Source: Allacma fusca
Taxonomy: Eukaryota; Arthropoda; Collembola; Symphypleona; Sminthuridae
Reading direction: 5' to 3'
Assembly: GCA_947179485.1 (NCBI GenBank)
Contig: OX359245.1
Location: 79,161,067-79,225,066, forward strand
Length of the DNA stretch: 64,000 nt
The notes beneath the pieces were generated by a model, which had not been told where the DNA came from, searched no databases, and saw only the letters and a list, made by a program, of their open reading frames with translations. Positions 56,421-64,000 of the stretch are shown here, in pieces; the first letter of the stretch is position 1, and every line of letters begins with the position of its first letter. The position numbers and the translations under genes are program-made.

Positions 56421-57614
56421 TTCGAATAAATAAAAAAGCACGCCAATAAACTCAATATGTTTCATCATAGCTGGTTTTCCTATGTAGTTTAATGTATCCG
56501 GACATTTCCAGTTGTGTATCCGTAACACTTGCACGAGTAGCTAAATTTCTTCCTAAAGTATATATAACTTCATGGTCCACTGGAAAATTACGCCACAAAA
56601 ATTTTATCAATAAACCACCTGTCCTGCTTGCATTGAAAATGCTTCTTTTCTTTGCCATCTCCGCACTACCAAAATGTTATTACATTTTCAACCATCTTTA
56701 AAAATTACTGGAAAGTGCGTGAGCATTCCTTAGATTTTTTGTGACTTACAATATTAAATCAATTGAGAGCTCTTGTTTTTTTGTGCCAGTTATGCAATAC
56801 TTGCGGATAACACAAACATCACGTGTTCTGAACCTCATGGTCTACTGAAAAACTATGTCCCGAAAATATAAACATTAAAATACCGGTCCTGCTGGTATTA
56901 AAAATCATTTAAGTCTACAAAATGTCTGTGCTTAGAATTTGTTTTCAACCATCATTAAAAATAATTAGAACGTGGGGCAGCAATCCTTGGGTTTTATGTG
57001 ATTTACAATGTAAAGGAAAGCGGATTCCAGTATATCTGGTTTCTGTTGCAATTTGTTTGCGAAATGGCGTCAGGATTAAATCAGCGTATTAGTGCATGTA
57101 CCTGCGACTTCTAGGTTAGGTAACGTTTTTAGGGTTTGCGGAGTTTAGAGTTTTCAGATGTTTCTAGAAAAGTTGCACGAAATTTTGGCAACTGATGTTG
57201 TCTCGTGTTTGTGTATTGTATTTGTGATTTCAGACTTTTCTTTGCTACGAAATAAATATCAACTCATAAATTTAATTCTTTTCTGGTGATATCATACCCT
57301 TTATAATTATATTTGTATGGAAATCTTCAACATTTCGATTCAAGAAAAACTCATCTCGGACATGACATGTAGTAACTGCATTTGCGTGTAGTTTTTAAGT
57401 AAGTATAAAGACCGTGTCTAAGCTTCACAAAGATCCGTTTTAATAAAGATTTATTGCAATCGACCACATTTACAAACATTTAAATGTAAACTAAACGGTG
57501 TTGCCTAAAATAGTATATTGGTTTTTTCTCAAGTTTCAAAATTTTTAAAGTAAATTACTACTTGTAAGTTTACACCGAAAACCGAGTTGGAAGGATTTTT
57601 CAAGTAGAAGAAGC
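56421..57614. repeat. Degenerate repeat of about 300 bp, tandem, no gene
   Basis: Words such as TTCAACCATC, TTAAAAATTACTGGAA, CCTGCTGGCATTGAAAATG-like and TATGTGACTTACAAT recur at about 56,580-56,750 and 56,850-57,010, and again at 59,045-59,350 and 49,912-49,990. 56,452-56,540 also matches the intron before the last exon of copies A and C. Nothing coding is supported. Confidence 0.5.
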
Positions 57615-58728
57615 TTAACATTTCTTTGCCCGAACCAGTAGAGTTTGGTAACCCACTGTGATATCAAATGGACAATCAGAATTTGACGCATTGTGTATGC
57701 AATTAATGAACTCACTCTCCAAACAATTTCTATAGGTTGTATGCATTTCTGAAGGTATCCTCGCAGTGAACGGATTAACAGCCATAAAGTTATCTACACA
57801 TAAAACTTATAGTCAGTGTTTTCCCACACAAAATAGAGTTGCAACATCGAGCATAAATTTTTAAAAAAGGTTACCCATTAATTCTTCAATACATTTGAAT
57901 TGAAAACTTCTGTTCAACACGGTTGACTCAAGAATACAAAACCCGAGGGACGTCATCATGTTACTTATGTCAGCTCCTGCGTCAGAACTGTGAAATGTTT
58001 GTGGGATGAAGTTTTGCACATCCTTTAAGTTGCAAAATTTAAAAAAAAAACTATTAATTATCATTTCGAACGCGGTTTAATTTCCTACACTATGTACAAC
58101 ATTTCAACCCTTCGTGTTTATTAGTCATACAACTTGAAAATTTAAAATTCTTGCTTGAAAATATGGAGCCCAATCCGGTTTTTTGCTCATTGCAACGTAT
58201 ACAGAATAAAATTCCGCATTGCTCAGGAAATAAAGTCCAATTTCGCCAGTAGGTTTCATCCAACTATGCAGGGTTTTCAATGCTTTTCTGCAAAAACAAA
58301 ACGAAAATGACATGAGTCAAATTCGAAACCATGTAATTTTGCTATATTTTGGAATATTACCGTTGATCCGTAATCCAATGAAGAACGTAAAAGGAAAAAA
58401 TTTTGTCAAATTTGCAAATAAATTCACACTCATCTTTCATAACATCCACTGTCATGTATGTGATATTTGGATGATGATATTCGGTAGCAGCAAAATCCAC
58501 CATTTTCTTGGAAATGTCTACAGCAATGACGCTTCTATTGCCGTCTGGACAACTAGCCTCCAAATTTGGCAGTAGGACATGTTTTGTGACAAACCCCGAA
58601 CCGCAGCCGAAATCAAGCGTGATTTCATTTGGTTTCCAACACATTTGTGCGACAATGCGAGGAACTAGTTCTTCCGCATCTTTTCGTTGAACCTTACTAA
58701 AGGAGTCGTAGGAATCTGGATCGTACAT
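57615..58728 (-). CDS. SAM-dependent methyltransferase, juvenile-hormone-acid-methyltransferase-like
   Basis: Four exons give 275 residues: 58,361-58,728, 58,155-58,287, 57,875-58,022 and 57,615-57,793. Motif I is LDFGCGSGFVT, the acidic end of strand 2 is VIAVDISKKM, and strand 4 ends in FSFYVLHWITDQRKALK, a pattern typical of insect JHAMT proteins; the length fits too. The end (VNPFTARIPSEMH) also matches the family. JHAMT methylates farnesoic or juvenile hormone acid, but arthropods have many paralogues with unknown substrates. Intron 2 must use a GC-AG pair (CAA|GCAAGA) to keep the frame. No damage seen. Confidence 0.85.
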
Positions 58729-61700
58729 ATTTTGAAGATGCGATATAAAGAAACTGTAGATTTTTGGAGTAACAATTAACGAAAGTAAAGCAAAGTATTT
58801 ATTTAACCTGCTACAAATGTTGGCAAAATTTTACTAGTGGTAGTAATGAATGACTTTAAATAATTAATACTAAAATCTGGATTTCTGCCTTAAATAAGGT
58901 AACGCGCTAAAGAAAAAAAGAGTAAATAAATATAAAGATACATGAGGTAATAATATTATCAGAATAGCATTCCTGCCATCGCTTCACAAACCTCCTTCTT
59001 TTAAAATGCCCATGATAAAAAACTGTTTTAACATTTATGAACATCATTAAAAGTTATGGGAACGCGTGTCAGTATTGTTTGGGGTTTATTTGATTCGAGA
59101 ACGTGTATTTCTCTTGCCTGTTGTACCGTATTTACAGATAACAAACTCAAAGCAAAAAGGTTTCTAGAACAAACGGGCCACTGTAAATACACGACCTTAA
59201 ATTATTATCATGACATCAATTGTTTCACTGGCATTGAATATGCTTTGCTTCCGTGAAATGTGTTTGCTTAGAAATAAAATTATTTTTTTCAGCCACGTTT
59301 GAATATAATTGAAGTTTGTGCGAGCATCATTTAGGATTTATGTGACTTACAATTTTAACTGACTTGAGCGCTCACATTTCTCAAGTGTATTGTACAATAT
59401 TTGCTGCCTAGATTAAACTGGCCTCACACAATAAAAGTTCCTAAAAGCTGGTTGGTTAACTTGTGGGTATAAACAATTTTCTGCCGTGTGTTATAGGAAG
59501 ACTAGGAATACCGTATATAACTTGATAATAATGATAATTACAGTAATCTTAAAATTTATTCTCAGGACAAGTCTAGACTATCCCAACTTAAGAAAGGATT
59601 ATAGAGTTCTCCATTATGTGATATCGACAGTTATCTTTGCAACATCTAACGAATTGGGTTACATCTACAACTGTCAATCAAATAGGAAATCCTGCAAGGA
59701 ATTTTACATGCAAGTTCAAGTAGCTATGTATATAATTATATGACAAGTGCACAAACAGTAGTCATAAACATAGAACAATATATTCAAGAATTGACGTATT
59801 TAATAATTAATTCTTTATGAAACAAATACAGGTTATGTAAATTCGTTCATACTGAATTTACATTAAAATACACGCAACTAGTACAAATAATGCATGCGTT
59901 GTAACACATTGCCGATTTTTGCAGTAGAATGTCTTTCAGGAGAACCTTCAGCCTCAAAATTAATTTATAAGCGCATATGGGATTTTGCAAAAATGTTTTT
60001 TGTTCCACGCTCCGCTGAACCACCGTTTTTTCACTCACATTTTCTTGTAATTCCTTCAAAATTCTGAGCATAAAACAAAATGATTTCCTGCTGTTATTTT
60101 TGTGTTTCGCAATGCGAAATGTGACTTACAAGTTCAGTAGTCGCTTATTTCCATAATTTGTAATGGATTTTAGAGGAAACCATTCCTCCAGATTCTGTGC
60201 GATCTCTGCTTACAAATGACCAAGTTCTTCTAAATTGTGAATTGCTTGTGCAAATTTATATGGGTCAAAAAAATTTATTATCACAAGTAGAAAGAACGGT
60301 GTCATAATTGGGGCTCGAAAAAATGGCATAAAAGTATGATTGCTCATTTTTTTTATGATCTGGGCCTTATAGATGAAGTATATATTTTCAAATATATGAA
60401 ATGGTCATTATCAATGGAATTCCGTTTATAAGCGAATAAAATGCTGTCCGAAGGCAATCTGAAGCCTTAATCGAAGGCTTGCTACAATACAGTATTTATT
60501 GCTAGAATAAGGCAGGGAGCTATAAACAATCTTTTTTTGAAAAATTCAAAAGCTTACATAAAGCCTGAGCTTTTAATTCTTTTTAATGCAATACTTGCTA
60601 ATAACAGTGTTCTCAAATATTGTCGACACATTATTGCTTATTGCTATTTTGCTATTGACAAAAAATTAAAACAATGGAAATATAGGACATTGTTTAAAGT
60701 TAAAAGCCTCTCCGATGTAATTACATTTATTGCAAATAATGCCTGAATATAAGCTCTGTTCTAACCAAAATGATCGGAAGCTATACAGTGAGCATAAACA
60801 CAAGGAGAGCCCCCAGAGCTTTAGTATGTAAATGAATTTTTTTATGATATCGTTAACGAGTTAGAGGGAAAATTATACTGAACGTAGTAGTGTATATTTG
60901 AGTGCATTGCAAGTTGGTTTCCATATGAAACGATTCGATACCGATGGATATGTTACATATGACCATAAAGTATTAATTATATCCAGTTCAATACATTGTT
61001 ATGTTCTAGCTGCGATTTTTATCATCATGCGCATCCACAAGAAGTGAGACTGTTTGATTCATTTTCATATTTCCGGTGTATAAAAGCTTGCATTTGTATA
61101 TCTGCAACAGATTGCTCATTGATGCATCGGACCAAACGCACTGTGATCCTTCTGTGTTCTTTATTTGTTTTGTCATGCACTTTAATTACTTAATGTTACT
61201 AAACGTTACGAGTTACTTAATTTTAGGTCACGCTTCGAAGAAAAAAGAATTTCATTAACAAAAACAACTTCCTTAAATTCAAAAATTTAGCGCTGGAGCA
61301 ACATTGTACGCTGAAGTTACCTTTAATGTATAAAAGTTTAAGGAATCAGATCTTAAGAAAACATTAGCTTGAATGAAGCTACTCTTCAAAATCTATGTCC
61401 TTTCTATACCAAAAAATACAGTAGAGTAAATTAGTGTTTGGTCAAAATATTTCCATATAAAAATATGCAGGTCTAGCCTATCTTGCAGTAAAATGTATCA
61501 TTGACGTGAAAATTTGGCTTAGTGTGCATGACCTATTTGTATAAGCATATGTGAAGGAACATGGCACTAAGGGCATTTTGCTTTCTAATTATTCATAAAA
61601 GTAAATGTAAAAATATTTTTGACAACTTGTATTATAAAATTTGTTTTTGTTGTATAAATTTTTTTGCCACTCTACTAGGCCAGCTTTGATTACAATTAAA

Positions 61701-62252
61701 TTATGTTTTCGTTGTTTTCAAAATAATTTTAGCGTGTCCAGAAAAATTGGAAGGGCTTTTGTTTCCATTTCTAACATCAATACTCAGGGATGATAAATAA
61801 TGACCAATAGATTTATATATATATATATAAATCAATGACCCAGCTGATTTGACATGTGACCTTGTCGGGTCTATATTCTCAATGTCAGAGGTAGCTAACA
61901 AACGCACTACACCCCAACAGTTTCCCAAAATGCAAAATTTCAAAGAAACATTCTAATACTCTTGAAGATTCTCCATAAGAGGAGCATAAATCCTCCAAAC
62001 AGATTTAAACAGACAGTCAATCGAACTTTGTCGCTAAAATCGACTATAGAATTTCAATGCCGATTTTCATTCCGGCGAATAATAAATCCATTGCAATAAA
62101 TCACAGTATATATGCAAGTGTAGAATTCTGTATTTGGAATTACATGATTTTAAAAACAGAGATCGTAATTACCTGCCTTACGATAAATTCGGTTAAGTGA
62201 TACAATTATTATCACTGTAAATAAAAACCACACATTGAATTATGTACGTATT
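58729..62252. other. Spacer with duplicated prolyl-hydroxylase flank
   Basis: The left part should contain the methyltransferase promoter. 59,045-59,420 is a copy of the 300-bp degenerate repeat. 61,080-61,195 and 61,800-62,210 match the flank of copy B. The rest (59,440-61,000) is AT-rich with only motif-free short frames. Confidence 0.5.
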
Positions 62253-63332
62253 TCATTTCAAATTTGACCGTATGGGTTTGCCGTTGACCACAACTTCGTA
62301 AGGTGTACTGCGCTTCAAATGACAGTGGAGCTGGTACTGATCCCCTTCAACAGCATCGGGGGCGAATACTGGAATAATTAAAAATTCATTCCATTAAACT
62401 CGATGTATGTCAGTATACCTGATTTTCCGATGCAGCTTAATCAAATCGGACACTTCAAGTTTTGTATTCGTAACACTTGCGTCACTTACTCCATTTCTCT
62501 CCAAAAACAACAGGGCATGACGCATGCTCAATCCATTTATCCACTTTTCCGTCACTGTACGAATTCACCCATAAAAGCATCGAACCCTTTTCCGGGGTAA
62601 TTTTGACCCTTAAACGCGGAAATGCAGTCTCTCCGCCCTTTTCAACGTTTGACAGCTGCATAAATCCCAGCGGCAAAAAAAAAATAGCGTCGCTGACATT
62701 TTAAAAATAATTCACCGAACCACTACTTAAAATTCGGTTTAAGTCCGATTCACAATTTCACCAATTATAGGAGCGGCTAACATTAAAAGGAAGAACTCAC
62801 GTAAAATACAAAGGATGCAAAAGTTGTGAACGGTCCGTAATCCTGTAAAATAACCAGAAACATTTGCATAAAAATTTTAATGATTTTCTAGATTGTCATG
62901 ATTAGTAAAATGTATAAAATTGCTGACGATATCCCAATGGCGTCCTCGAGCAGCTCCCGGTCCGTACACAACATAGTGGCCATCGACTTGTCTATGCTTG
63001 GCAGGTTTTTTGTACCCAGTGATCCTTGACATTAGATCCATAGTCACTTGGGATAAATTGCTAGCCATGGCAGTGTCAACCTTCCTCAGGATGAAACTTG
63101 AGAAGGGATCATAATTCCCATTTGTATTGAACAGTCGGCTGGGCTTGTCAAACGTGAGTATTTTCAACTCCTCCACTATTCTGGTACTTAAAACATCATG
63201 GTAGTGGATAACAGCGGATACGTTGCTGAGAGAATGGATCTCTGCTTTGATTGGTCCAATCTTGTATGTCATGTGGATCTCTGTTTCGTGCCAGCAAAAC
63301 AACTGGGATTTTACTTCAGGAGTCTGTTTCAA
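62253..63332 (-). CDS. Prolyl 4-hydroxylase alpha-like, C-terminal part (copy C)
   Basis: Exons readable on the minus strand: about 62,880-63,317, 62,801-62,842 (GPFTTFASFVFY), 62,490-62,655 (LSNVEKGGETAFPRLRVKI) and 62,253-62,368 (stop at 62,253). The catalytic domain keeps the iron ligands (HxD in GRHWDIV, the distal His in WIEHASCP) and the 2-oxoglutarate-binding Lys in VFGEKW. The exact donor after GRHWDIVSNF is unclear. The linker and substrate-binding exons would lie further right, past the hAT-like element that starts at 63,447. Compared with copy A, the deleted catalytic stretch is present here, so this copy may work. ER-resident collagen-type prolyl hydroxylation is the family role. 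Confidence 0.75.
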
Positions 63333-63446
63333 AGTGGTATATAGTTAAGGATTAGAATTAAGGTAGACCCTGCGTACTTGTAATGTTTACTTGTCAGCGA
63401 AAAACCCGGGAAATTTAAAATAACATGCGTATTCTAAACTCTAAAC

Positions 63447-64000
63447 CACTGCTGCCCTAGTCTAGTCAGACTTGACTAGGAAAGTCTAGACTTGACTAGA
63501 CTAGGAGCCAAAATACACATAAAAGAATAGACTTGACTAGACTACTCATGGTGTTAATATTTTGAGACTTGACTAGAATAGACTAGGGCAACTTCCAAAA
63601 ACACAAGGCTTGACTAGACTTGACTTGCATGACTTCATGGAAAAGCTAGTCAAGTCACAATTACTTGAGGCTCCTACATTTACTGAAAATGAAAACTAGA
63701 AAGCCAGCGTGAAATTCCAGTGTACACGAAACGCTCATCGTCAGGGACGTTTAGTGTGCTTAAGTCTAAGATATCGTTTTGAAGGATCAAAACATGATAT
63801 TGTTCGCTGAGACATGTGTTTAGGAAAAATCTAGTTTTTAGTTACAATTTATTTTTTAACAAAGTTGCAAAAACTAACTTTATTGACATATTATTAGTTC
63901 AGCAAGTACAGTATCAGTACAGCCCTAGTACATTGTAGTTTTCCTATATCTAACACAATCACACCAGGTATACATATATTCGGGGGCCTCTACCAGGAAG
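63447..64000. mobile_element. hAT-like element (CTAGTCAAGTC family), cut by window edge
   Basis: It starts CACTGCTGCCCTAGTCTAGT exactly as the copy at 50,477 and is similar for about 400 bp. The target is the region upstream of copy C, matching 28,141-28,180 near copy A. The last 50 bp resemble, in inverse orientation, a stretch near 51,005-51,055 inside the other copy. The right end is outside the window. Confidence 0.85.

Noticed and set aside
60537-60746. Short ORF in the 59-61 kb spacer
   Set aside because: Lys/Ile-rich, motif-free, of the length expected by chance.

Overview
The window looks like AT-rich nuclear DNA of an arthropod, probably a hexapod; a springtail is a guess. The pointers are short GT-AG introns, a modular serine protease homologue (LDLa, Sushi and protease domains), divergent ionotropic-receptor-like chemoreceptors, a juvenile-hormone-acid-methyltransferase-like gene, and heavy loading with transposons typical of arthropods. 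No RNA gene was recognised.

Layout. 0-4 kb: low-complexity hAT-like repeats and an inverted-repeat element holding two minisatellites. 4.2-7.4 kb (minus): a ten-exon serine protease homologue whose catalytic His and Ser are replaced. 8.2-9.6 kb: a hAT-like element with an 8-bp target duplication. 12-16.2 kb: a decayed receptor copy followed by a nearly whole paralogue. 16.7-18 kb (minus): a four-exon short-chain dehydrogenase. 20-23.1 kb: two pogo-like and one hAT-like non-autonomous elements. 23.2-25.2 kb (minus): an uninterrupted receptor gene. 27-29.5 kb (minus): a prolyl-4-hydroxylase pseudogene.

30,468-49,603 is a Polinton/Maverick of about 19.1 kb with 82-bp terminal inverted repeats differing at one base and a 6-bp target duplication (CGTATT). 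It carries integrase, penton-like, major-capsid-like, core-like, protease, packaging ATPase and protein-primed DNA polymerase genes, all on the minus strand. In its left half are less usual genes: a Pif1-type helicase, a RING-like zinc-finger protein and an unrecognised spliced gene. Two direct arrays of the same 12-bp minisatellite bracket this left half. It looks young and close to whole, with about two interruptions in the capsid gene.

49.6-64 kb: further copies of the prolyl-hydroxylase segment. One has its last exon split by a hAT-like element, which in turn hosts a LINE whose ORF1 and ORF2 lie in one frame separated by a single UGA followed by CUA, a known leaky-stop context. A methyltransferase gene with a GC-AG intron (57.6-58.7 kb) and a better preserved prolyl-hydroxylase copy (62.3-63.3 kb) follow, and another hAT-like copy runs off the right edge.

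The host genes are not an operon. They are separate secreted, membrane or metabolic genes, several tandemly duplicated and decayed. The Polinton is the only set of genes that clearly works together.
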